64,000 nucleotides of DNA from Pleurotus djamor (taxonomy: Eukaryota; Basidiomycota; Agaricomycetes; Agaricales; Pleurotaceae). The DNA is taken from assembly GCA_029747585.1 (NCBI GenBank), contig JAPEVF010000227.1, positions 1 through 64,000 of the forward strand, given 5' to 3'. Both the position numbers and the translations under genes were made by a program. Shown piece by piece: positions 24,010 to 34,404 of the stretch. Numbering within the stretch: the stretch's first letter is position 1; the number at the start of each line of letters is the position of its first letter. A model generated the notes under the pieces. It saw nothing but the letters and a program-made list of their open reading frames with translations. It was not told the origin of the DNA and searched no databases.

Positions 24010-24384
24010 CTGTGAGGAGTAGAGCGCTCGGCCGGCTCCGGTTTTGATTGCTGCCGAGCGTCAAGTTATCGAAAATAGCTACGGTCACTCATCCTGGTAA
24101 CGCAGAGTCTGGTTTTCGTCGTGGCCTGGCCTTTCAAATTTCATCGTTGAGCGAGCGGAAGAACTACTTACTAGCGTCTCTGATGTCGGCGAAGGACGAT
24201 AAGGCGCCCTTTCCAAAACGGGAAGTGCGGCGGCTTTCCCACGCATCACCTCCTCTGACTGGAGGCAGTGTTCTCAACTTCTAACTTGGCCTCGTTTCAT
24301 CTAAAGAATGGTTTATTTTTCTCTGGTTCGCCGTAACTCGACCGCTACTATCTTAGCGGACACACTTCGACGTCGTCCCCCGCG
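24010..24384. other. Shared intergenic region between divergent kinase and acyltransferase genes
   Basis: About 375 bp separating the divergent starts of the kinase gene and the first acyltransferase copy. The segment near 24270-24300 (CTCAACTTCTAACTTGGCCTC) recurs almost unchanged before the third acyltransferase copy near 27275, showing that the promoter region was duplicated with the gene. Confidence 0.5.
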
Positions 24385-25614
24385 ATGAGCTCGCTTACGC
24401 GTCTGTCGCTTGTCCCGCTCATCTACGTTCTTTCTGGCGTCGGCCTCACCCTCAATTCATCCACTTACCGCTACGCACCATTCATTATCATCTTGAGCAT
24501 ATTCGGTTATCTCGCAAACCACGGAACGTCTGTAGCAGGGCACCCCACGAACGCTGTTCTTACCTCCCTCATTTTCACTATGTCGAGCTTACTTGCATTT
24601 TCAAACCCCCATTAACTTCGCATGGCTGGTCAGACGCAGCCAACTGAAGAATTACCCACCTACGCGCGTACAAAGAGGGCGGTCATGCTCCTAATCAACC
24701 CTCGACTGATTGGATAGACCGCCGAACCTACTTCTGCTTTACCTCCAAGATCGCGTAGGACTTCACATCTTGGTTTCGCCGCGGAGCAACTAGTGTGCTT
24801 GGTATTCAACGCGTTGTTGCTGAATGCTGCAACCAGGGCATTGGATCGTACCCCCGAATTTCAGTCGAATGGTCCAAGGTTATCCGACGCGCCTTGGATT
24901 TCACAATCTATCCATGTTCTACTATTTGCCCTTGCTTCCTCCTCGATGATAAAAGCGGGGCACCACTTTTGGACGCTTGCGCTGCTGGCGACCGGTCGGT
25001 GGTCGCCTTCGGACTTCCGTCCGATATTTGGCTCATGGTTCCATATGCAAGTTCTGGGGGTATGTGGTTCTTTCTCCTTGAGCATTCCCCAATGCTGACC
25101 AACGTTTAGACGTACTTGGCACCAATTGATCCGACACGTCAGTCCCCTCGTCTTGGAACAGGGATTCATAGTCTAGTCGTACTCATTTCTTTTCCAGACA
25201 TTGACAACCCACACCCGCTTCATATCTCGGAACGTGTTAGGGCTTCCTAGAGATACCAAAGTAACAAAATACGTCGAACTCTACCTCGTCTTCTTCGTAT
25301 CCGGTCTCCTCCATTTTGTCTCTGAAGTCTTCACCCTGCGAAATTGGACCAGTGGCGCCCTTCGATTTTTTACCCTTCAAGCGGCGGCCATCCATCTTGA
25401 ACAAACGGTCATCGCACTCGCCTCAAAACTCGGATTAAAGCACAACTTGATGTGGCAGGCCGTAGGGTATATTTGGGTCTTACAGTGGTTTACATGGTCG
25501 CTTCCGATATGGCTAGAGCCTCAAATTAGCGGAGGTATCATGGAGGGTGTGGCAAAGGTACGGGTTATCGAGACGGCGCGTTCATACTTTTTAGATGACT
25601 GCCCACTTGTGTAA
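24385..25614 (+). pseudogene. Wax-synthase-like acyltransferase copy 1, broken
   Basis: This is the most decayed of three tandem copies of an MBOAT_2-type membrane acyltransferase gene. It keeps the same exon plan. Compared with copies 2 and 3 it has an in-frame TAA near 24613 (after FSNPH), a TAG near 24716, and a deletion of about 11 nt near 25040 in the place of the NAYTLR motif, which shifts frame before the splice site. The RTWHQ-equivalent segment and the long C-terminal exon (from about 25200, YVELYLVFFVSGLLHF, GYIWVLQWFTWSLPIWLEP) remain well preserved, so decay is recent. It is presumed to make no full-length enzyme. Confidence 0.85.
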
Positions 25615-25885
25615 TTCGCGCTCCCCGGGTTTCGTCCGGGACCGACTTCCCAACTTTTCCATTGGAATCGCTTCCCCGCGACGCTTGACGCGCTTCTTTA
25701 CCAATCAGGAAATACGGAGGCCCATCAGAGAAAGCAAAGTGTGGCTAGCTCTTTCGCATGTCCGACTGAGGATGTCTTCTTAGCTTCTAATCGGCCTCAA
25801 CAATGCCTTCTTTCCCTTTCGCCGTTGACCACCATCAACAATCATCTCTTGCGATAGATTACCCTCTTCAGCGTCGTTGCTCACA

Positions 25886-27122
25886 ATGAGCACGCCCCCG
25901 CATCCGGCGCTCGTCCCCCTCACCTACATCGTGTCGATCGTTGGCCTGACTGTCAACTCGCCCGCGTATCGCTACGCTTCATTTATCCTCATTTTCGGTT
26001 TATTTGCTCATCTCTTAAATCATGGGATGCCCGTCGCACAACACCTCACTGCCACTAATCTTTCAACCCTGTTCTTCACCATGTCGGGCTTACTGGCATT
26101 ATCAAATCCTCACGAATTGCGCATGGTTGGCCAGAAGCAGCCGACCGATGAGCTACCGGTCTTGGGTCGCATCAAGTGGGCGGTGATGCTTTTCATCAGC
26201 CCTCGCTTGGTTGGATGGACTGCCGAGCCGACGTTCGTATTACCTCCAAGATCGCGTCGGACGTCACGCCTCGGTTTTGCTGCTGAGCAACTAGTGCATC
26301 TGGTCTGCAACTTGCTGGTGACGAACGTAGCGACCATGGTAATAGAGCATACCCCCGAGTTTCGATCGAATGGTCCAAGGTTATCTAACGCTCCGTGGCT
26401 TTTGCGGTCACTCTATTGTCTCACCTTCGCCATCGCGTCGTCTTCAGCGATCAAAATGTCCCATGAAGCCTGGGTCCTTGTTTTGCTGGCGACTGGTCGG
26501 TGGTCGCCTTCGGAATTCGCGCCAATCATGGGAACTTGGAGCAATGCTTACACGTTACGCAAGTTCTGGGGGTATGTGCAACGCCCTTCCCAAGGTCCGT
26601 CCATTGCTCATTGAATTATCCCAGACGTACTTGGCATCAAATGCACCGAAACGTAGGACATTTGCATTTCCCGCTTATGTTCCTGTCTTCACTCCTCAGT
26701 AGATGTTAACGATTCACGCTCGCTTTGTAACTCAGAAAGTCTTAAGGCTTCCTAGGCATAACCAGGCGACAGCACTGATCGAGCTCTACAGCGCCTTCTT
26801 CATATCCGGTCTCTTTCACTACACCACCGAGTATTTTATCTTTCAAAATTGGTCCAGCGGCGCCATTCGATTCTTCATTCTCCAAGCCGTGGCGATCCAC
26901 CTCGAAGGCATCGTCATAGACTTCGCCTCCTCTAGACTAGGCTCAAAGCAAAACAAGATGTGGGAGGTTATTGGGTATATCTGGGTTTTGCAGTGGTTCA
27001 CCTGGTCGCTCCCCATATGGATTGAACCCCAGATCAATGGGGGTATCATAGAGAACGGGGCGAAGATCCAGGTCATTCAGACGTTGTGTTCGTATGCTTT
27101 AGACCGCTGTCCATCTGTGTAA
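25886..27122 (+). CDS. Wax-synthase-like (MBOAT_2) membrane acyltransferase, copy 2
   Basis: Exons 25886-26571, 26625-26652 and 26703-27122 give about 377 residues; the middle exon is only 28 nt. Several hydrophobic segments are visible (LVPLTYIVSIVGLTV, FILIFGLFAHLL, LYCLTFAIASSSAI, GYIWVLQWFTWSLPIW). The exon junctions build the family motif FWGRTWHQ, whose His is the expected catalytic residue. An RSRRTSRLGF basic loop precedes the membrane part. Such fungal enzymes O-acylate lipids or terpenoids in the ER membrane; the substrate here is unknown. No terpene cyclase or P450 gene is visible nearby. No stop or frameshift occurs. Confidence 0.85.
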
Positions 27123-27374
27123 AATTGCTCATTAAAAAANCCTCAGCGAGCTGGTAGCCTCGTTAGGTCGTCCATTTCGACAGTCTCACTGTACAGGCTT
27201 CGGCCACACGTCTAATGAACATGAACACCCAAATCCGGAAAGTGCAGCGGTCTGGCATGACCGAGGCTGTCTTCTCAACTTCTAACTCACCTCATTTCAT
27301 CTAGAAATGCTTCAAAAATACCTTCTTTTTTCCACTCACCGTGACTCGGCCACTCCTCGAGGCCGTCGCTCACG

Positions 27375-28614
27375 ATGACCCTGCCTCTGCACCAGTCACT
27401 CGTCCCGCTAACCTTCCTGGTTTCGATTGTTGGGCTCACCGTCAACTCGCCCACACATCGTCACACTTCTTTTGTACTCATTCTGGGCTTGTTCGCCAGC
27501 GCCGTATATCATGGGATGCCCCTCGCAGAACAACCCACTGCTGTTGTCCTCAGCATCCACTTTTTCGCAATGTCGAACTTCCTTGCGCTCTCAAATCCCC
27601 ATGAACTACGTATGGTTGACCAAACGCAGCCGACTGATGAATTATCTGTTTTTGCGCGCATCCGGTGGGCGGTCATGCTGCTGGTCAGCCCTCGACTTGT
27701 TGGATGGACGGTGGAACCAACAACTGCTCTACCCCCACGATCACGAAGGACTTCACGTCTTTTGTTCGCTGCCGAGCAACTAGCGTCATTAGCATTCAAC
27801 ATTGTGGTGATGAACATTGCGACCATGGCAATAGATCGAACCCCCGAATTCCAGTTGAACGGACCCAAATTCTCTAACGCTCCGTGGGTTCCACGGTCCA
27901 TACATGGCCTGAAATTCGCTTTGGCGACGTCTTCAGGGATGAAAGTAATCCACCAAAGCTGGATTCTAGCTTTGCTGGCGACCGGTCGGTGGTCCCCTTC
28001 GGACTTCTCCCCGTTCTTTGGGACATGGGGCAATGCGTATACGCTACGCAAGTTCTGGGGGTATGTGCATCGTTCTTCGCAAGCCCCACTTATTGCTGAC
28101 TGAATATCAGACGTACTTGGCACCAACTGCTCAGACACGTGTGTCTTCTTTTTTTCTCTACACTGGTGGTCCTGCCGTACTCACGTCTTCTAAGATGTTG
28201 ACGGCTCACGCTCGCTTTGTATCCCAGAAGCTCTTGGGGCTCCCCAGGCACAGCAAAGTCCGAACATACCTCGAGCTCTACATTGCCTTCTTCATATCTG
28301 GTCTCCTTCACTACAGCCTCGAATACATGTCAATCAAAAATTGGGCCAACGGTGCCATTCAGTTCTTTACTCTTCAGGCTGTAGCAATCCACCTTGAAGA
28401 CATGGTGATTGCATTTGCATCATCTAGGCTAGGGTTGAAGCAAAACAAGATGTGGGAGGCAATTGGGTATATCTGGGTTGTACAGTGGTTCGGTTGGTCG
28501 CTCCCGATGTGGCTTGAGCCTCGAATCCGCGGGGGTGCCGTAGACAATGTGCCGAGGGTACGAATTGTCGAGACCGTGTGTTTGTATGCTTTAGAACGCT
28601 GCCCACTTGTGTAA
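27375..28614 (+). CDS. Wax-synthase-like (MBOAT_2) membrane acyltransferase, copy 3
   Basis: Exons 27375-28060, 28111-28138 and 28195-28614 match copy 2 in every length (686, 28 and 420 nt), giving about 377 residues. The FWGRTWHQ motif is again built across two junctions, and the membrane segments line up with copy 2. Divergence in loops (for example ALPPRSRRTSRLLF) shows that it is not a very fresh copy. Probable ER membrane acyltransferase with unknown acceptor. The region upstream repeats that of copy 1, so the duplication unit includes the promoter. The N at 27140 lies between copies 2 and 3 and breaks nothing. Confidence 0.85.
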
Positions 28615-29117
28615 TTTACCTGCCCTTGTTCTTCGTATGAGAACGACATACCAACCTATTCAATGGGATCTTCCACAATGACGCTTGCGAGGCCTCTCCA
28701 GAGAAACGTGCCTGATCAAAATACGCGGTGCATGTAAACGAGAGAGGAAGCTATTGTACTCCAACTGCGCCGCCATGGTAATACGGTCAATCGGTAATCC
28801 GATGTTAAAGCCTTACGCTCTTTCAGCTCGCGGAACGGGAACCCAGCGGAGTTGTCAATACATCCAAGTTGATTCTTGAAGTTGATCCATCCTTGACGCG
28901 AGTTGAACAGTAACGCGGAATGAAGAGACAGAGAATTGCGTTGGACCGAACGCAGATAGCTAGGAACAGCGCAACACAGAGTAACAATTGTGTAGAGTCT
29001 GGCTCTACATAGCGACAACACATAGCGTAGAAAGCATGATAACAATAGCATAATGACGAAAGCTAACTGACAACTGAATTGATACCTATGAAAATCCGTA
29101 GTATAGAAGAGATCCAT
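28615..29117. other. Intergenic region between convergent acyltransferase copy 3 and kinase 2
   Basis: About 500 bp that should hold both 3' ends. Long minus-strand ORFs here (28716-29117) run into the kinase stop without conserved features and look accidental. Confidence 0.4.
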
Positions 29118-30480
29118 TTACGAAGGTGTGGGTATGGCTGGAACACCCGTGGCCACGTAGACCACGCGCCTTGCCAAATGCCCGATTGACCGAACGAGGC
29201 CGACTACGTATATCTCATTAGCCTTGACGACGCGGGAACGAAGTTTCCAAGAACTGAGGCCTTTGCGAATTTTTTCGAAGCGCGCGACGACTTCGTCCAT
29301 TGTGGGCCGTTTGGAAGGATCCGGGTTTGTCATGTCCGCGACCAAAGGTTTCATGAAGTCAAATCCAAGCTTTCTTTGAGCGAATTGGGAGCCCTAAACA
29401 ATAATGAACCTAAACGAGTGGTGGAGAGGTGGGAGCATACCTCGGTGTATCCTTCCTTGATAAGGTTACCTACTGTATACACGTCGGTAGCGAATGGGTC
29501 GCATGAAATAGATGTCTTGAACTCAGGCACAGTCTTATCACCACCAAAAATCACGTCTTCTTGGGCAGGTCTGTCTTCTGAACGATACTTGCAAGACAAA
29601 CCAAAATCCGCAAAATAGTATTTGACTGGCCTCAACGTCCGGGTCAGGTGCTTTGGGCTTCCAGCACTCATGTCCAGCTTCCGGGTAGGCCGAAAAGGGT
29701 GGTACCGATCAATGTACAAAGATCGCGCATCCATAAGGATGTTATAGTAAGTGGCATCCCTACGAACTGTTTTAGAGGATCAATTTACGAGACGACAAAG
29801 TCCAACACACACCTATGGGCGACGTTGTTTTGGTGCATAAAATTCAAACCCTATAGAACCAGGGAAGTTTTCAAAAATGGGGGAGAGCGATGGAACAAGG
29901 TCTTAATACCTCAAATAATTGATGGAAGAATTCGACTGCTTCACCTATCGTGTCGAATCCAGGCCTATCATGTTCCTTGAGCATAGGCATGACCAAGATG
30001 ATTGTGTTGGCACTTCCTGGGACTGACAAGACTTGGTAAATTGGGACACAATGATTCCGAGGGTCAGAGGCGAGGTCCCCAGTCGAGAAGAAGCGCCCAA
30101 TCTCAGCCTCGTGTGGGTGGATGTCCGAGTCGACGCGTTTGAGGAAAAGAAGCTCTTGGTCCGAAGTACGCTGCGCGTCCACCACATTGCCATGCTTTTA
30201 CGCGGTCGAATTGAGCCAAGCTGCGAAAGAAGGCGAACAAGAGAAAGAGACGGACGTGAACTTGTAAGCCATCTTCACACTCAAAGTACTCTTTCGTTGT
30301 CCCCTCCCATGATGGCGTCCAGCTAGGTTGATATCGACTGCGTAACTTGTAGCCCTGCTCGAGCAACCATTCATAGTTGTCTCGCCAAAAGACTTCCGCG
30401 TTGATCAAGCGACCCCTTCGACCATAAGGTGGGTTTGTACGTCCTTGCGCAATAGCATCGTGAGGCTCGGTGTCGACCAT
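29118..30480 (-). CDS. Protein kinase-like protein (paralogue of the 22639 gene)
   Basis: Five exons (30262-30480, 29910-30194, 29813-29850, 29441-29759, 29118-29393) give about 378 residues. Exons 2 and 3 have exactly the same lengths (285 and 38 nt) as in the 22639 gene. Motifs: FWRDNYEWLLEQGYKLRSRY, ELLFLKRV (candidate ATP lysine), an HRD built across the exon 3/4 junction then ATYYNIL, FADFGLS, TVPEF (Val replaces Ala of APE) and DPSKRPTMDEVV. The HRD-splitting intron has a normal GT start here. Likely an active kinase of unknown substrate. With the other copy it brackets the acyltransferase array, both on the minus strand. Confidence 0.85.
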
Positions 30481-30871
30481 GCAGTGAGAGTCGAAGGGTG
30501 GTTGAATTGAAAGGACTGGATCTTTGGTGTGGTTTTGTTCCCACGTCTACCCGTTCAACCATTCAATTGTCTTTATTGCGATTGTGGGTCCCGTTGTATT
30601 TCAGGGGTCAACGTTTCTAAAAACTCAACGCCGATCACCATGATGTCCGTGCTTGAGCAACCCTTGGTTCCTCACAAGGGAATCCTTATCTTTTCCCATC
30701 GGATATGAACATATGAAGCTCCTTGAAGCCCAGTGTTCTGAACGTCCTCACCATAGCTTCCCTCGAGCGAGCCTTCCTTGTTTTTCGGGAACTCTGGTGT
30801 TAGAAGCCCTTACTGTTGTCCCACTGTCCACAAGTTTGCCCGTCAAATCCTCCCTCTGACTTCATTGCAAG

Positions 30872-31720
30872 ATGCCTATAGACGTCACGACGTCTGGCAT
30901 CAATCCAACACATTTTACCTCTCAAAACGTCGATAATTCCTTCAATGTCACCACCAACACCGGCCCTCGTTATCGTGTCGACGCACGCAGGTACACCACG
31001 ACCCGGGCTGGTCCTGTGACATTGGGGCCTCTGTCTGTGAATTTACACAGCGATGAGTACGACCGTAAGCCCCTCCAAATGTTTTTGAGCCTGGTTGATG
31101 TGTAACTCTGGGATTTTCCATAGGGGCCGAATTGGCTGAGCTCCGCGCCAAAAAGCGAAAACCACGTTTGCCTTTGGGAACCAACGACTTACTATTATGT
31201 GTCAAGGTCAAGCTCGATCAGACCGTGATTCGATTGGAACTTCTCCAAAAAATTGGGTGTCCCACCCCGGTTTGTGAAGCCTTACACTCGCAGTTAGACG
31301 AGTATGTGGTTCAGTCTCTTGGTTCAACGCCCAGGCTATTGAAACCTTTAAGCTACCAACAGGAATACCACACCGTGCTTACAACCGATTCGGGATGGAA
31401 TCCAACGCGTGTAGTAGGTCACCTCAGCCGAATCCTCGAGCTCAAAGCCACGGTCAAGGAACTCTATGCCCGAACCGTGGTACGTCTAAAACAACTCCTC
31501 CGCGCGCTATTGTGCATATTACGTATCTGACCAAAACCAACTGTAGAGAACGTCCGAGGATACACGAATCAACAACACTAAGCAAATGAACCTCACCAGA
31601 GCCCAATTTGATTTCAAGGCGTCGCCCTGCAAATTTGGTCCTGAATGGATTGAGGTCATCGAAGCCGCTCGGGACATTGATGACGACCCCGACACGGAGG
31701 TTGACGATTATGATGTGTGA
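30872..31720 (+). CDS. Hypothetical protein, three exons
   Basis: Exons 30872-31064, 31124-31479 and 31547-31720 give about 240 residues with all phases consistent. The N-terminus is Thr/Asn-rich. The middle has a basic stretch (RAKKRKPRLPLG) and amphipathic helices (LKLDQTVIRLELLQKIG-like). The C-terminus is strongly acidic (DIDDDPDTEVDDYDV). No signal peptide or membrane segment. No known domain recognised; function unknown. Confidence 0.65.
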
Positions 31721-32758
31721 TGACGATTCGACAATGCGTACGCTACGAGCGAATACCGTCGGTACAACGTTTGCGAGTCATCAGTGAGGTTATTATGCGC
31801 ATTCCCTGATTTGGCTTGTATACACATTGTTGGACTTCTAAGCTATAGCAGACCTTTGATTTCGAGCGACTGAGTGTCTAGTATCTCTCCATCCCGAACC
31901 TGTGGTAGTGTCCTTAGTCACTAGGTCACATGAGACGTCCTGGAGAATGGTATGCTACCGTCTCCCCATCACTTGCCCATCACCCATGTCTTTCTAACAT
32001 GAATGATATTATCATTTGTATAAGCGTAACACGTCATTATTTCATTGTCCATTCATTAGAACGAATAACTACTTTTCTGACACAAAGCTCAACATAGTAA
32101 GGTCACGAACAACACGAACCGACCCCGCAGCACTCCGTTCAAGACTCGAACCTTTGGCATCGTGGTATGTTCGAGGAAACGGCAATTTTGACAGGAAACC
32201 TGACCTTAGTAACATATTTACTATCTTAGCTTCCGAGTACATCGCCTGTCCTCCAGTTACAAGTAATAAGTACCTGTTGACTTCAAGATTAACAACGAAA
32301 TTCACATAAAGCAATGGTACTTATAATACGATTAGAGCGCTCGGTAACACTCACTGTGATTGAGCGGAGCAAAGCTAGCAGGGTACACTTCAAATTTGGG
32401 TTGACACGGAACACTTTCCATTTGGGGCGCCACGAAAGCGCTATGAGCGGCAGGGAACCGCTCTTGGGTACCAGTCTCCAGCACGAAAGGTCGTACTTGG
32501 CTACTGCTTGCTATGTAGTAGGTAGATGGTGAAGTTGAAGTTGAGCTGAGGCGTTTTAGGTGAGGTAGTTTATCGTCCGAGTCGAAACTCAGCATGATTT
32601 TGGTCAGCTGGACAGCACAACCCCGTCCAGGTTTTGAGTGTCGGCATTGCATAGGACGGGAGGGTGCGTAAAACAGTAGTGACTAGTGAACGCAACCTGG
32701 AAAGGAAATTCGGTGGCTGTACGCTGCCCCCTGGCAATCTCCTTTTACTGCGACCACC
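31721..32758. other. Intergenic region, no gene supported
   Basis: About 1 kb. ORFs at 32016-32309 and, on the minus strand, at 32332-32652 have no start context, splice links or family motifs. The latter is protein-like in composition but I cannot support it. Confidence 0.35.
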
Positions 32759-33529
32759 ATGAAGCTCCAAAGCATAGCACTCACGATCTTTCCTTTTCTT
32801 GCACTCGCACTCGCTGCGCAGGACGACCAGCAGCCGATGAATTCCCCCNAAAGAACCCGTTTATCAACCTCAGACGACCGTTCGCCCAACGCTGGCTGAC
32901 CTGTTGACCATCGAGTCCTCAGCATCCATATTCTACTCTTACGCTCGTGAACTCGAAATGAGTGCCGTGCTTGCAGATGTTTCTGCGAAGACAACGCTGC
33001 TGGTACCAACGAATAAGGCCGTCATGGCTTTGAGCAGGAAGCCGTAAGTGGAATTGTCGGATTTGTGTTTGTCTAGAAGCTCATTTGGGGCTTGGGGGTG
33101 TTGCCATTGATAGACATGAAGGACCTGAGACCATGGGTGAAGTGATTATTTCTGACGAAGAATTTGACAACGTGTCGAAGAGGAATGTGGAGAGATGGGT
33201 GTCGGCACACATGATAGCGGTATGTCGTTTCAATTGTGCATTCCAGCCATGGAGCTCATATGGGGAACAGGATGCGCCGGAATCACTCGAACCTAAGACA
33301 TATACGACGCTTCTACATAAGAAGACTGTCACGCTATCGCTGGATCCAAATGCTGATTCTAAGCTGCCCGAATGGAAACGTTTGCTGGTGAATGGAGAGT
33401 CTCACATAGTTGGCAGGAAAGAGGTGCGTCCACCGTTTCCCGTTTAAACTGTCTCCATAGCTGAGCATCATCCCGCAGGCTCTCAATGGTGTTTTCTATC
33501 TTATTGACGGCACCATATCTGTGGATTGA
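32759..33529 (+). CDS. Secreted fasciclin (FAS1) domain protein
   Basis: Exons 32759-33043, 33114-33219, 33271-33423 and 33479-33529 give about 197 residues when the N at 32849 is left out. The N-terminus is a clear signal peptide (MKLQSIALTIFPFLALALAAQ). One FAS1 domain follows: TLADLLTIESSASIFYSYA, the TTLLVPTNKAVMAL block (H1 region), VERWVSAHMIA, and a final LNGVFYLIDGTISVD that matches the closing H2-like block. The single-domain size is typical of fungal fasciclins. No GPI-anchor signal is seen because the protein ends right after the domain. FAS1 proteins act in adhesion or at the cell wall; the specific role here is unknown. Confidence 0.85.
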
Positions 33530-33655
33530 TTCGTATTTGTTGAATTTGACGACGGTGCCGTCATTTGTATATCTTTGTGTAATAAATATCCTCGGACTTT
33601 CACTCTTCCAGCTGTGCTTCCTGCTCTCTGAATAGCGTCGCCAATTTGGACAAGG

Positions 33656-34047
33656 ATGGTTTTGCATTGCCCAGGTCCCAGTCCCGGAAGCAAATATTGT
33701 CTCTGCTGCACCAAATGGTATGTACTTATAATAATTCGTTCACTGGCTTGGCGGATTGTAACCAGCTGCATCAACCTGTACAGACACCACCGCCAGATAT
33801 CGGACGTTCGTTTCAAGGGAACACACACCCAGTCAGTTCTTCGCAGTGACTTCATTGTGACTCTTCCACCACTTCCAACGACCGATGTCGATGGATCCCA
33901 CCACCAGCCCGGAGGGCGGAGAACAGACTTCCCAGTTCTTAGTTCCACTGCGAATATGTCAACCGAATCTGCCGGCAGGCTCAAGATGGAGGAGGTGGGA
34001 AAGACCAGGATACGAGCGCGGCGGATATCGGGAAATGACCTGGGGGG
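33656..34047 (+). CDS. Doubtful Cys-containing ORF
   Basis: An open frame with a plausible 47-nt intron near 33719-33765 (GTATGT to AACCAG) gives a Cys-rich start (CPGPSPGSKYCLCC) and a basic middle. It continues past an N at 34048 in a G run. No start context or family signal. It may be accidental. Confidence 0.2.
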
Positions 34048-34404
34048 NATGATGGAAGCCATTGACCTAGTTGTAAGGTTGTGGCGGGTTGTCAGTGACT
34101 TGAGAACGGGTAGCTTTGACCTATGCCGACACTCTTCTCTCACCCGCCACACAAACACAACACGACTTCAAGCTGAATATTGGATTGGCGGAAGATGGGG
34201 ATAGATATTCAACGTTCACGCTTGGGGCCGTCGTGGTTTACGCGGGATGTTTATCTCATCTACAATGCAATGCAGGGAGGGGTGGCTATAGCCATCCCAG
34301 GCCTGCTTATTGCCACCGCCCTGCCACGCCATCGATGAACGCCCATCTGGTCTCGCGTCGCTCAGGCTCATTGTCCGCGACTCATTCGTTCCGATGATCT
34401 GCAG

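Noticed and set aside
27509..28138. Minus-strand ORF of 209 codons
   Set aside because: Mirror frame of acyltransferase copy 3, without independent features.
33496..34158. Minus-strand ORF of 220 codons
   Set aside because: It contains an N, overlaps the fasciclin last exon and has no motif; it looks like a shadow frame.
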